Shown in pieces: positions 1 to 6,635 of a DNA stretch of 13,378 nucleotides. Every line of letters begins with the position of its first letter. Within the stretch, counting starts at the first letter, position 1. The notes beneath the pieces were generated by a model. That model was given only the letters and a program-made list of their open reading frames with translations. It was not told where the DNA came from and ran no database searches. Location of the stretch: assembly GCA_020056895.1 (NCBI GenBank), contig JAGVGV010000285.1, positions 1 through 13,378 on the forward strand, written 5' to 3'. The DNA is from Deltaproteobacteria bacterium (lineage in GTDB: Bacteria > Desulfobacterota > Desulfarculia > Adiutricales > JAGVGV01). A program made the translations under genes and the position numbers.

Positions 1-1901
1 ACCATGCAACCAGCAGCTTCACGGTCCGGTTCCCTGCTGGATTCACCTGTGTCCTTGTGGCGGTGAAATCCCGTCGTCGGAACCGTAACGATTTCCACCA
101 CGTATTCCAGGGGCAGGCAGAACAGGCTGCCACCCATTTTCAACAGAATTGCTTCCTTGGTCAATAGCGTGTTGGTAATGGGGATCCGAAGCCGGATGGT
201 CAACCCCTGACCGGCCCTGTTGTCCAGATCCACCTCGCCGTTCCATTTGCGGATGTTGGATAAAACCACGTCGAGCCCCACGCCTCGGCCCGAAATATCC
301 GTGGCCTGGGCCTTGGTGGTGAGGCCGGAATGGAAAACCAGTAAAAGCGTATCCTGTTCGGAAAGAACATCGGCCTGGTCGCGGGTAATCATACCCCGCT
401 CGAGGGCTCGGGCCTGGACCTGGACGGGATCGATGCCCCGGCCGTCGTCCCCCAGTTCCACCAATATGGAGGCTTCCTCCTGGATGACCCGGATACGGAT
501 CGATCCCCGCCGGTGTTTGCCCCGAGCTTCCCGCTCGGCCGGGGGTTCCAGGCCGTGGTCGATGGCGTTGCGGATCAGGTGGATCATGGCCTGTTCCACG
601 TCGTCCAACAGGCTTTTATCGATGGGCACCCGCTCGCCCTCGATTTCGAGCGCCGCCTCCTTGCCCATTTTGTGCGAAAGGTCCCGGACCAGGCGGGGGA
701 ACTTTTTGAGGATGTTGTCCATTTCCACCTGGCGGACTTCCATGATGGATTTTTGGAGCATCACGATGTCGTTGGAAATGGTGCGGTTGACGCCGGCGAA
801 ATCCCGGACCAGGGATGGATTGATGCCCGCTTCGCGGAAGGCGAACTGAAGGTGGTTCAGAATTTCGGACTGAGTGATCAATTTGCCCACGGATTCCAGG
901 AACAGATCGATCTTTTTTTCGTCCACCCGAATGGTCTTGGCCTGGCCTCCCGGCGCGGCGCGGCCGGAAGCCCCATCCTTTTTCTTTTCCGGAGTTTCCT
1001 TTTCGGCCGTTTCGGGTCCAGTGGAGATGGTTTCCGTTTGAAAAGCGTTTTTCAGGTCTTCCAGAACCATGGTCAGGAATTCCGTGACAATGGGATCGAT
1101 GTCCAGGCGGCGTTCCTTGTACATCTCCAAACCGTCGTTCAGTTCACCCAACACGCCCATGATGTCTTCGCCGGCCTGGTCGAAGAGCGCCCGGCTCATG
1201 GCTTCGGCGTTGGAAAAAAAGGCATCGAGGTCCTGGGGGGCGTACTGGCCGGATTTCAATAGATCCAAACCATCCTCGAAAGCATGAACGTAGTCGGTTA
1301 CGTCCACGCGGCCGTAGGAATACCGTATGTCGGCCGCCCGGCCGCCGGGTTCCATCCGTTGAATCTGGGCGGCTGTTTCGTTCATGACCCGGTGAAGCGC
1401 TTCGGTATCCTGCTCCTCGAGGGCGGGTAAAAGCGACTCGATTTCGTCCAGAAGCGCCCGGGCGGCGGTGATCAGGCCGCCGTCCTTGCTTTCGATCCGG
1501 CTAAGTTGTTGATTGATGGCCTCGATGAACTGGGCGTGTTCGGGCGTCAAATGAATGAAGCCGATGTCTTCTTCCAGGCGGGCGATGATTTCGCGGAAAT
1601 GGTCGTTACCCTGGAACAACAGCTCGACAATGCCGGGAAACCGGGACAGGATGGCGTTGTCCTGGTCGATCTTCTGCATCAAATCTTCCAGCTTGTGGGC
1701 CAGATGTCCCAGATTGTCCACATTGAACATCTTGGACGACCCTTTGAGGGAATGCAGGTGCCGGAAGATGGAAAAAATCACTTCGCTGCTGGATGGGTCC
1801 TGTTCGATGGCCACCAGTTCCGAATCCAGCTTCACGATGGTTTCGCGAACTTCGTCCTTGTACTGCTCGAACAGTTCGGCCAGGGTTTCGTCATGATCCA
1901 T
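1..1901 (-). CDS. cheA: CheA-type chemotaxis histidine kinase, 3' end off the window
   Basis: This is a soluble hybrid-domain histidine kinase that autophosphorylates and passes phosphate to a response regulator, normally as part of a chemoreceptor array. The visible 633 residues begin with an HPt domain whose phosphorylatable residue is H50 in the motif HSLKGSS (50-56). A mostly helical stretch (about 110-300) shows no obvious P2 CheY-binding domain. A charged linker then leads to the dimerisation helices (motif KTIRVDEKKIDLFLESVGKL). The ATPase domain carries the N box HLIRNAIDHGLE (441-452), the G1 box GDDGRGID (484-491) and the G2 box DISGRGVGLD (535-544). The CheW-like domain starts near the end (KMGGSLFCLPLEYVVEI) and is cut by the window edge. 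The ATG at 1901 is preceded by GGGAG at a good distance. It lies 120 bases downstream of the response regulator on the same strand, so the two are probably co-transcribed partners. Family assignment is firm; the pathway output (swimming, pili or other) is not visible. Confidence 0.95.
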   Translation of the reverse strand, partial: MDHDETLAELFEQYKDEVRETIVKLDSELVAIEQDPSSSEVIFSIFRHLHSLKGSSKMFNVDNLGHLAHKLEDLMQKIDQDNAILSRFPGIVELLFQGNDHFREIIARLEEDIGFIHLTPEHAQFIEAINQQLSRIESKDGGLITAARALLDEIESLLPALEEQDTEALHRVMNETAAQIQRMEPGGRAADIRYSYGRVDVTDYVHAFEDGLDLLKSGQYAPQDLDAFFSNAEAMSRALFDQAGEDIMGVLGELNDGLEMYKERRLDIDPIVTEFLTMVLEDLKNAFQTETISTGPETAEKETPEKKKDGASGRAAPGGQAKTIRVDEKKIDLFLESVGKLITQSEILNHLQFAFREAGINPSLVRDFAGVNRTISNDIVMLQKSIMEVRQVEMDNILKKFPRLVRDLSHKMGKEAALEIEGERVPIDKSLLDDVEQAMIHLIRNAIDHGLEPPAEREARGKHRRGSIRIRVIQEEASILVELGDDGRGIDPVQVQARALERGMITRDQADVLSEQDTLLLVFHSGLTTKAQATDISGRGVGLDVVLSNIRKWNGEVDLDNRAGQGLTIRLRIPITNTLLTKEAILLKMGGSLFCLPLEYVVEIVTVPTTGFHRHKDTGESSREPDREAAGCM

Positions 1902-1978
1902 ATCGGTCTCCCACCGGGGGTTTCCACCAAGCCGCCATCCAATGGATACTGATTCGCGTCCTGTTCGATCGGCCGCGG

Positions 1979-2001
1979 GGGGCGAGGCGTGGCCCCGCCC
2001 C
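1979..2001. repeat. GGGGCGAGG palindromic repeat, copy 1
   Basis: A GC-rich inverted repeat sits in the 120-base gap between the response regulator and cheA. The left arm GGGGCGAGG (1979-1987) pairs with CCCCGCCCC (1993-2001) with one A/C mismatch and a 5-base loop. The whole 23-base unit matches the element at 10540-10562 in 20 of 23 positions in the same orientation, so it is a dispersed repeat rather than a chance hairpin. In the transcript it could form a stem between the two cistrons. Confidence 0.65.
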
Positions 2002-2021
2002 TACGGAATCGCGAATGGAGA

Positions 2022-2417
2022 TCACATGCCCAGGGCTTTTTGGATGGCGCCCATGACCTTTTCTTCGTCATACGGCTTGAGAATGTATTGCTTGGCGCCG
2101 ATCTTCAGGCACTTCATGACCGTGCGGGCGTCGGAAACGGACGAGGCCATGACTACCTTGGCCTCGGGGTATTTGCGGACAATGGTTTCCAAAACCTCGG
2201 TCCCGCGCATTTTGGGCATGATGATGTCCAAAGTCATCAGGTCGGGCCTTAGTTTTTCGAACTGATCGATGGCTTCCATCCCGTCGGCGGCCATGCCCAC
2301 CACCTCGAAACCGTGGTCGGTGAAGAACTTGGCCAGCATGTTGCGCATGACCGGAGAATCATCCACGATCAAAACACTGGTTTTTTCCTTGGTCCCGCTG
2401 GCGCGATCATCCGTCAT
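2022..2417 (-). CDS. CheY-like single-domain response regulator
   Basis: This 131-residue protein is one receiver domain with no output domain, so it would act by binding a partner when phosphorylated. The acidic pair is D19-D20 (motif VLIVDDS), the phospho-acceptor is D64 (TLDIIMP), the switch Ser/Thr is S92 (VVMASSVS), the switch aromatic is Y111 and the conserved lysine is K114 in LKPYD. Length and residue spacing are those of CheY, with a 12-residue N-terminal lead. The ATG at 2417 is preceded by AAGGAG with an 8-base spacer, which fixes the start. It lies directly upstream of the CheA-type kinase on the same strand, and phosphotransfer from that kinase is the simplest reading. Whether it binds the flagellar motor like true CheY or serves another output cannot be told from sequence. 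Confidence 0.93.
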   Translation of the reverse strand: MTDDRASGTKEKTSVLIVDDSPVMRNMLAKFFTDHGFEVVGMAADGMEAIDQFEKLRPDLMTLDIIMPKMRGTEVLETIVRKYPEAKVVMASSVSDARTVMKCLKIGAKQYILKPYDEEKVMGAIQKALGM

Positions 2418-2494
2418 AACCTTACTCCTTGGCCGAAATACCCGGGGCCTTCCGGGGGGATATCGAAAATCCTTACGGACCTTGGGACAGGGAA

Positions 2495-2523
2495 ATTATA
2501 CCCGGCTTCATGGAAGCCTGCAC
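2495..2523 (-). promoter_or_regulatory. Probable promoter of the response regulator-cheA unit, with palindrome in the spacer
   Basis: A perfect -10 hexamer TATAAT lies at 2500-2495 on the minus strand, about 80 bases before the response-regulator ATG. The -35 hexamer at the 17-base spacing (GTGCAG) is poor. A perfect 6-base inverted repeat, GGCTTC-3-GAAGCC (2504-2518), occupies the spacer and would be a natural operator. Weak -35 plus spacer palindrome suggests regulated initiation; this is inference. Confidence 0.4.
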
Positions 2524-2534
2524 GAAATAGAACG

Positions 2535-2562
2535 AAAAACCCCCTCCGAGGGGGAGGGGGTT
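2535..2562 (-). terminator. Rho-independent terminator after tRNA-Met
   Basis: On the minus strand AACCCCCTCC (2562-2553) pairs perfectly with GGAGGGGGTT (2547-2538) around a 5-base loop, followed by further T residues to 2535. It begins 14 bases past the tRNA CCA end. The stem would form on either strand, but the T-run favours the minus-strand reading. It insulates the tRNA from the chemotaxis genes. Confidence 0.85.
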
Positions 2563-2576
2563 GGTTTTGATACGGA

Positions 2577-2653
2577 TGGTGGCGGCGCAGGGACTTGAAC
2601 CCCGGACACTGCGGATATGAGCCGCATGCTCTGACCAACTGAGCTACGCCGCC
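2577..2653 (-). tRNA. tRNA-Met (anticodon CAT), CCA encoded
   Basis: Read on the minus strand, a 7-bp acceptor stem forms between GGCGGCG (5' end at 2653) and CGCCGCC. The D-arm has GCTCAGTTGGTCAGAGC. The anticodon stem TGCGG/CCGCA holds the loop CTCATAT with anticodon CAT. The T-arm is CCGGG GTTCAAG TCCCTG-like with the usual TTCAA. Discriminator A and encoded CCA end at 2577, giving 77 nt. It lacks the initiator hallmark of an unpaired first base, so it is elongator Met; a lysidine-modified tRNA-Ile2 also carries CAT and cannot be fully excluded. Confidence 0.93.
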
Positions 2654-2666
2654 AAAACCCTTCCTC

Positions 2667-2694
2667 TTTATCAGAGTTCAAACTCCGGTGTCAA
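2667..2694 (-). promoter_or_regulatory. Promoter of tRNA-Met
   Basis: On the minus strand a perfect TTGACA (2694-2689) is followed after 16 bases by GATAAA (2672-2667, four of six consensus positions). Transcription would start only a few bases before the tRNA 5' end at 2653, the usual arrangement for a tRNA gene. Confidence 0.6.
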
Positions 2695-3090
2695 CCAAAT
2701 TCCACGGAAGGCGGCGAGCCTTTTGTTACGGGAGGCGCCGGGCCAAGGTTTCGGGCTTCGTCCTGGGCGCAAGGCTTCTCGAAAAAGCTGTCGGCTCATA
2801 AGGAGGATAGGCGCATTTAATTGATTTTTCATTAAAATCGAATTCCATCCGTTATGGCTGCTACGATACGTAATGCTTTTCAACAATTGCGCCTAACTTT
2901 CCCAATACTGTACTTCCCTTCCGGCATGTTTCGAACAGGCCTTCCATGGACATCAGAACGATTTCGAAATATGGGAAAACCGGTTGTGAGGCGGCTTGCC
3001 TTCGAGTCAGCTTCCAAATCCGTGTCGGCGCTTGTCAAGGCCCGGGCTCTGGCGAACCCATCCCGGAAAGAATAAAGAGGCTGGTGAAAC
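2695..3090. other. Gene-poor spacer between tRNA-Met and rhodanese
   Basis: I see no convincing gene in these 396 bases. Two short plus-strand frames (2854-3075 and one from 2946 that runs into the rhodanese in a different frame) resemble no family I recognise and have no good ribosome site. An AT-rich hairpin GATTTT-TCATT-AAAATC lies at 2823-2839. The last 15 bases hold an AGAGG ribosome site for the rhodanese. Confidence 0.5.
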
Positions 3091-3498
3091 GTGAACGAGC
3101 AACTACCGTATTATCAAGACAAACTGGCGTACGAGATCGATTCGTGGGACCTCCGGGAAGCCTTGAGCAAGGGAGAAAAGGTCATCGTGATTGACGCCCG
3201 GTCAACGGGGGCGTATGAAAAGGAACACATCCCCCAAGCCGTCAGCCTGCCCCACCGGCAGATGAACGCGGAGACCACGAAGCATCTGGATCGGAACGCC
3301 CTGATCGTGACGTACTGCGACGGCATCGGCTGCAATGCGTCCACAAAGGGAGCGCTCAACATGACCCAACTAGGGTTTCGGGTGAAAGAGCTCATGGGCG
3401 GCCTGGACTGGTGGAAACGGGATGGCTATCCCACGGCGGGCTCGGCCAACACTCCTGCAGAGCGCGGAACGGAAGGGTGCGGGTGCGCGAATGAATGA
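3091..3498 (+). CDS. Single-domain rhodanese-like sulfurtransferase with two-cysteine active loop
   Basis: The 135-residue protein is a small cytoplasmic rhodanese. Motifs in order are the aspartate/arginine CH2A-like region VIVIDARSTGAYEKEHIPQA (31-50), a central strand ALIVTYCDG, and LGFRVKELMGGLDWWKRDGYP near the end. The usual CxxGxRS catalytic loop is replaced by C76-DGIG-C81-NAST, a variant two residues longer than the standard loop and offering two cysteines; C76 aligns with the persulfide-forming residue. The C-terminus ends in a Cys-Gly-Cys pair (EGCGCANE) that may bind thiol or metal. The start is GTG with AGAGG about 10 bases upstream; no in-frame ATG is nearby. It stands alone on the plus strand, so its sulfur donor and acceptor are not indicated by neighbours. 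Family call is strong; substrate unknown. Confidence 0.85.
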   Translation: MNEQLPYYQDKLAYEIDSWDLREALSKGEKVIVIDARSTGAYEKEHIPQAVSLPHRQMNAETTKHLDRNALIVTYCDGIGCNASTKGALNMTQLGFRVKELMGGLDWWKRDGYPTAGSANTPAERGTEGCGCANE

Positions 3499-3520
3499 AG
3501 CTGGAGCTTCGAAGTAATAA

Positions 3521-3733
3521 GGCTCCCAAGCAAGAGTGTGGGAATCAGCGGTACACTCTGTACGGCCCGGCGCGGCCTATTCCCGCCAGTATACGGAAGC
3601 CATAAGCAACGTGACAGCGGACGACATTGCCCGGGTGCTGAAAACCTATTTGAACCTCGGCCAAGCCGTCCGCGTAACCGTCGGCCCGGGGGGTGTGAGA
3701 GGGGATAGAAAAAAGGGGGCGGAGAGAAAATAG
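3521..3733 (+). pseudogene. C-terminal remnant of an M16-family zinc peptidase
   Basis: The open stretch encodes about 70 residues in which RQYTEAISNVTADDIARVLK followed by TYLNLGQAVRVTVGPGG matches the C-terminal signature of M16 (insulinase/processing peptidase, COG0612) proteins: an 'AI..VT..DI.RV...YL' helix then a strand ending in VGP. Full M16 proteins are 400 to 900 residues with an HxxEH zinc site; none of that is present, and the frame is closed by TAA at 3518. There is no good ribosome site. It is therefore read as debris left by deletion or recombination next to the rhodanese. Identification rests on one short motif. Confidence 0.5.
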
Positions 3734-4019
3734 CTGAGAAGTGAAGAAAACAAGAACCCGGGGGGCGCTTTCGAAGCTAATGCTGGTGGTCGGTCCTACC
3801 GGCCGGCCCAAGCTGGTCTTTACCCACAAGTCCCGGAATCGAGCCCTTTTTGCGCTGGTTCCCAAACTCCAGCTTGGGAACCTGGTGAAAGTCGCCTCAC
3901 ACGTTTCCTGCCACAGCAGCTATTGGTGAGTGCGTGTGGCCCTGAGTTACAAATCTGTCACCAGTACCAGGCTGTTTTGGGACATGGCTGGCGCGGCGCG
4001 AATGCGCGAAAATTTCTGT
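3734..4019. other. Non-coding spacer with repeat, left flank of the accessory gene
   Basis: No supported gene. A 62-codon frame at 3741-3929 exists only because the GTTCCCAA palindrome is open when translated (it yields VPKLQLGNL). Base composition falls from GC-rich to AT-richer toward 4020, marking the approach to the acquired gene. Confidence 0.5.
3857..3882. repeat. GGTTCCCAA palindromic intergenic repeat
   Basis: GGTTCCCAA (3857-3865) and TTGGGAACC (3874-3882) form a perfect 9-base inverted repeat around the loop ACTCCAGC. Translated fragments like VPKLQLGN recur in many bacterial hypothetical proteins, which I recall as the signature of a widespread dispersed REP-like palindrome. Only one clear copy is in this window. 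Confidence 0.65.
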
Positions 4020-4049
4020 TTGACTGATAGCAAGTCTATGGAATATAAT
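4020..4049 (+). promoter_or_regulatory. Near-consensus sigma-70 promoter for the nuclease-NTPase gene
   Basis: TTGACT (4020-4025, five of six) and a perfect TATAAT (4044-4049) are separated by 18 bases. Initiation near 4056 would give a leader of about 185 nt before the ATG at 4242. It is the best promoter match in the window and faces the accessory gene. Confidence 0.7.
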
Positions 4050-4055
4050 AGGGTG

Positions 4056-4241
4056 TCAGAAATTTGGATGAAAGTTAGATTGTTGGGTTAGATCGGCGTA
4101 CTATCGCCCAATGGTTGAGGGCCCCAAGCCTAACGGCCAGATCAAAGCCTATTCGTTAGGCTAATGGCCGGGATAGAGGGTTTGAAAAATTGAACTCGCG
4201 GCGCTTGCAGCATAGACTCGGATTATATCAAGGAATTCCTC
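4056..4241 (+). promoter_or_regulatory. Long structured 5' leader of the nuclease-NTPase gene
   Basis: The predicted leader can form several mutually exclusive or successive stems: TTGGG (4084-4088) with CCCAA (4108-4112), or GGCG (4096-4099) with CGCC (4106-4109), then a 9-base perfect inverted repeat AGCCTAACG (4128-4136) with CGTTAGGCT (4155-4163). No upstream peptide is evident. AAGGA at 4230-4234 is the ribosome site, 7 bases before ATG. A regulatory role is inference. Confidence 0.4.
4128..4163. repeat. AGCCTAACG/CGTTAGGCT inverted repeat
   Basis: Perfect 9-base arms at 4128-4136 and 4155-4163 with an 18-base loop. It may be a leader stem or a protein-binding site. The arms contain GCCTAAC and GTTAGGC, which resemble integron attC core ends, but the unit is much shorter than known attC sites. 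Confidence 0.6.
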
Positions 4242-6635
4242 ATGAATGAGGCAACTTTGGAAGCGAAGGTAACTGCTGAAATTCAAAAACATTTCCCTTC
4301 CATAGCGAGATTGAAAATAACTCATCAAGAGTATCTGACTTTACGGGTTGGGCATCGTGTCGATATTAAAGCTGGCGGATTAGAGCAGGCAAAAGCCACA
4401 GGTCGTTTTGACATCCTGATATCATTTGAAGACAAACCGCTAGCAATCCTCGAACTTAAAGAACCAGGAAGGCCACTTATGAACGATGATAGAGACCAAG
4501 GCCTTTCTTATGCAAAGCTTTTAAATCCGCAGGCACCTTTGGTAATTGTGTCGAATGGTGAGACGGCGGAATTCTATCAAACGTTTAATGGTGAAATTTG
4601 GAATCCAAGCAATAAGGATGAGGAAGCTATACACTCCCTATTTTCTCATGCTTTGTCGAGCGCTGCTCGTGAGATGGAAGAAGCCATAAGGCTTTTAATG
4701 GGAAAGCAACCCTACATATGGAAGGCTCTGTTTCGGAAGTATACAGAAGCAGCTTTACGTCAATTAACAGGAAAAGTGAATCAATACACACATCCTCTAA
4801 CTACGGATTTTACCATTAAACGATTCTTAGTATCTGAAATTAAAAAATCCATCACTGACGGTGATACTCTCTTGGCACTGGTTGGGCCGCCATTATCAGG
4901 AAAAACAAATGTAATTTCACAAGTTTGTATGGCCAATGATGTGGAAGACCTGGTCCCTATCTATATTGATGCACAGGACACAAGTTACGGCATTTTTCAG
5001 CATTTAGCGAACAAGCTTACACGCGAATATTATGTTAAGGTAGAGGCCGCTGAGATTCGCTATTTGATTTGTAATGGAATCCAATCGATGTCAGGTCGTT
5101 TGGTTATTATCATTGATGGCTGGACAGTAGCAACTTCTGGAACATTGAAAGAAGATGTCGAAGAGTTGATAAATTCCTTACATGATGATCTTAAAATTTC
5201 TATCTTGCTCTGTATGGATGATACGGTATTTCAAGAGGTTATGAACACTCCTGGGAGGCCAACATATAGCGCTATCGGGCGGAAGGCAAAAGTGATTCGT
5301 CTGAATCCCTTAGATGATAATGAGTTTGATTCTGTATGCTGCTTATTTTTTGAGAAATTTCAAAGTGTTTTTCATCTTGGAGCTCGATATAATTTAGATT
5401 ACCGAATTCCAAGGTTACTTCGGCTCATCGCCAACGGGCTGACCCAAGATGCTAATGAAGCTTTCGTCAGCGAAGATTGTAGTAAAAAATATATTCCAAG
5501 TGTTACGAGCTTTCTTGTTTTTGAGAGTTGGAATCGATATATTTCGTACCCAGAGATTTTTGGATTTTTTCAGGATCTTGCGAGAGCGTATATATTAGAC
5601 AGACATAGCCGTATCGATGATCCTACTCTCTCTTTAATGTCACATGGGAGGGGCCATATTGTTCGAGAAACGGCGGAAAAGGTCATTGCGTATGAAAAAC
5701 TAAATAAAATGAGGGCACAAGGGCATATTGGCGTCGTAAGCGGGCCAAGCGGAAAGGTTTTGATACTTCCGAAAATCCCTGAATTCCTTGCAATGGCAGC
5801 ATCATACGTTATTGCAACTAAATGCGTGGAAATATACAGGCAGGATGGGTTTGATGATGCTTATACATTCCTCATTGGACAAAGCGATAGTTTCCCATAT
5901 GGGGATTTGGTTGGTGCAAGGGCCATTTTTGAAATATGGAATAAAGATAACGACCTGGCAAACGATATCATTCGTCGTCTGATAGAGGATGAACCAGAGG
6001 AAAGCCGTCTGTCTGAGAGTAGCCGAGTTCTGATGTATTTTGAAGAAGTCGGAAAAGTAAACATTAATTTTGGAAGAGGAACTAATGAACCCATTATCGG
6101 GAACATTCAACCTTGGAACATCTTGTCTCAAATAGCTTCCTATACAATTCGATTGGACCAACGCTCTGTAGATACGCAACTAAGGATTCTGGAAAGAGTT
6201 GGTTCTTACCATAGAATCTTGCTACGACCTTGTCCTTCATCTCTTAGGCAAAACCCTGGTTTTCATGTTCATGAGATGACGGAACATGGCAGTGTATTAT
6301 GTCATAAATCAGGGATAATTGAACCAATTACATTTGCGATGCAGTGCGGGTTTTATCATATTCCAAAGGATATGCTGAGATTATGCTTAGTTGCCAAGAA
6401 AAAAAACCTATTCTATTTGGCGCATAGATTGAACATAGCAGCATTATCTGTTGAGACATGTGTCGAGAGAGATGTCACGAAAGCTTCAAAAGTGGCACAG
6501 AAGCTCCTGAGGCCAATAATCAGGGGCTTTTTAGAGAAAGTTTGTGCTGATACCACACAATCTAAAAAGAAACCGCGCAAGAATGGAAGAAATGAAGCTT
6601 ACCCATACGGCAGTGGCAAGAAATATAAAAAGTGA
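4242..6635 (+). CDS. HsdR_N-like nuclease fused to STAND-type NTPase; candidate single-gene defence protein
   Basis: I recognise the domains but not a named family for this 797-residue protein. Residues 1-115 resemble the type I restriction HsdR N-terminal nuclease (HSDR_N_2 type): D57 in GRFDILI, E71-x-K73 in ILELKEPG, Q86 in DQGLSYAKLL, then PLVIVSNGETAEFY. That is an intact PD-(D/E)xK site. Residues about 190-400 are a P-loop NTPase: Walker A GPPLSGKT (215-222), Walker B LVIIID (D292), a sensor-like strand KISILLCMDD (318-327), then VIRLNPLDDNEF and RIPRLLRLIANGL, which follow the STAND layout. Residues about 470-520 look like a winged helix. The remaining ~270 residues are unassigned, probably the sensor, and the tail is lysine-rich. 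Sampled lines are 40-47% GC against about 63% in the por genes. AAGGA precedes the ATG at 4242. No second gene shares the transcript. By analogy with Avs and other nuclease-STAND systems, activation by a phage component and DNA degradation is plausible; unproven. Confidence 0.8.
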   Translation: MNEATLEAKVTAEIQKHFPSIARLKITHQEYLTLRVGHRVDIKAGGLEQAKATGRFDILISFEDKPLAILELKEPGRPLMNDDRDQGLSYAKLLNPQAPLVIVSNGETAEFYQTFNGEIWNPSNKDEEAIHSLFSHALSSAAREMEEAIRLLMGKQPYIWKALFRKYTEAALRQLTGKVNQYTHPLTTDFTIKRFLVSEIKKSITDGDTLLALVGPPLSGKTNVISQVCMANDVEDLVPIYIDAQDTSYGIFQHLANKLTREYYVKVEAAEIRYLICNGIQSMSGRLVIIIDGWTVATSGTLKEDVEELINSLHDDLKISILLCMDDTVFQEVMNTPGRPTYSAIGRKAKVIRLNPLDDNEFDSVCCLFFEKFQSVFHLGARYNLDYRIPRLLRLIANGLTQDANEAFVSEDCSKKYIPSVTSFLVFESWNRYISYPEIFGFFQDLARAYILDRHSRIDDPTLSLMSHGRGHIVRETAEKVIAYEKLNKMRAQGHIGVVSGPSGKVLILPKIPEFLAMAASYVIATKCVEIYRQDGFDDAYTFLIGQSDSFPYGDLVGARAIFEIWNKDNDLANDIIRRLIEDEPEESRLSESSRVLMYFEEVGKVNINFGRGTNEPIIGNIQPWNILSQIASYTIRLDQRSVDTQLRILERVGSYHRILLRPCPSSLRQNPGFHVHEMTEHGSVLCHKSGIIEPITFAMQCGFYHIPKDMLRLCLVAKKKNLFYLAHRLNIAALSVETCVERDVTKASKVAQKLLRPIIRGFLEKVCADTTQSKKKPRKNGRNEAYPYGSGKKYKK

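Noticed and set aside
513..1262. 249-codon plus-strand frame antisense to cheA
   Set aside because: Shadow of the CheA ATPase and linker region, which carry clear kinase motifs on the minus strand.
2577..2653. tRNA-Met as an integration site for the accessory region
   Set aside because: The tRNA 3' end faces the chemotaxis genes, not the accessory region, and I found no repeated 3' tRNA segment on the far side.
2946..3194. Small protein starting MDIRTISKYG upstream of the rhodanese
   Set aside because: It overlaps the rhodanese start in another frame, its composition becomes erratic after ten residues and no ribosome site precedes it.
3497..3510. GAAGCTGGAGCTTC palindrome at the rhodanese stop as a terminator
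   Set aside because: Two-base loop and no following T-run; probably a chance palindrome.
3741..3929. Small hypothetical protein of 62 residues
   Set aside because: Its only notable segment comes from translating the GTTCCCAA palindrome; no ribosome site or domain.
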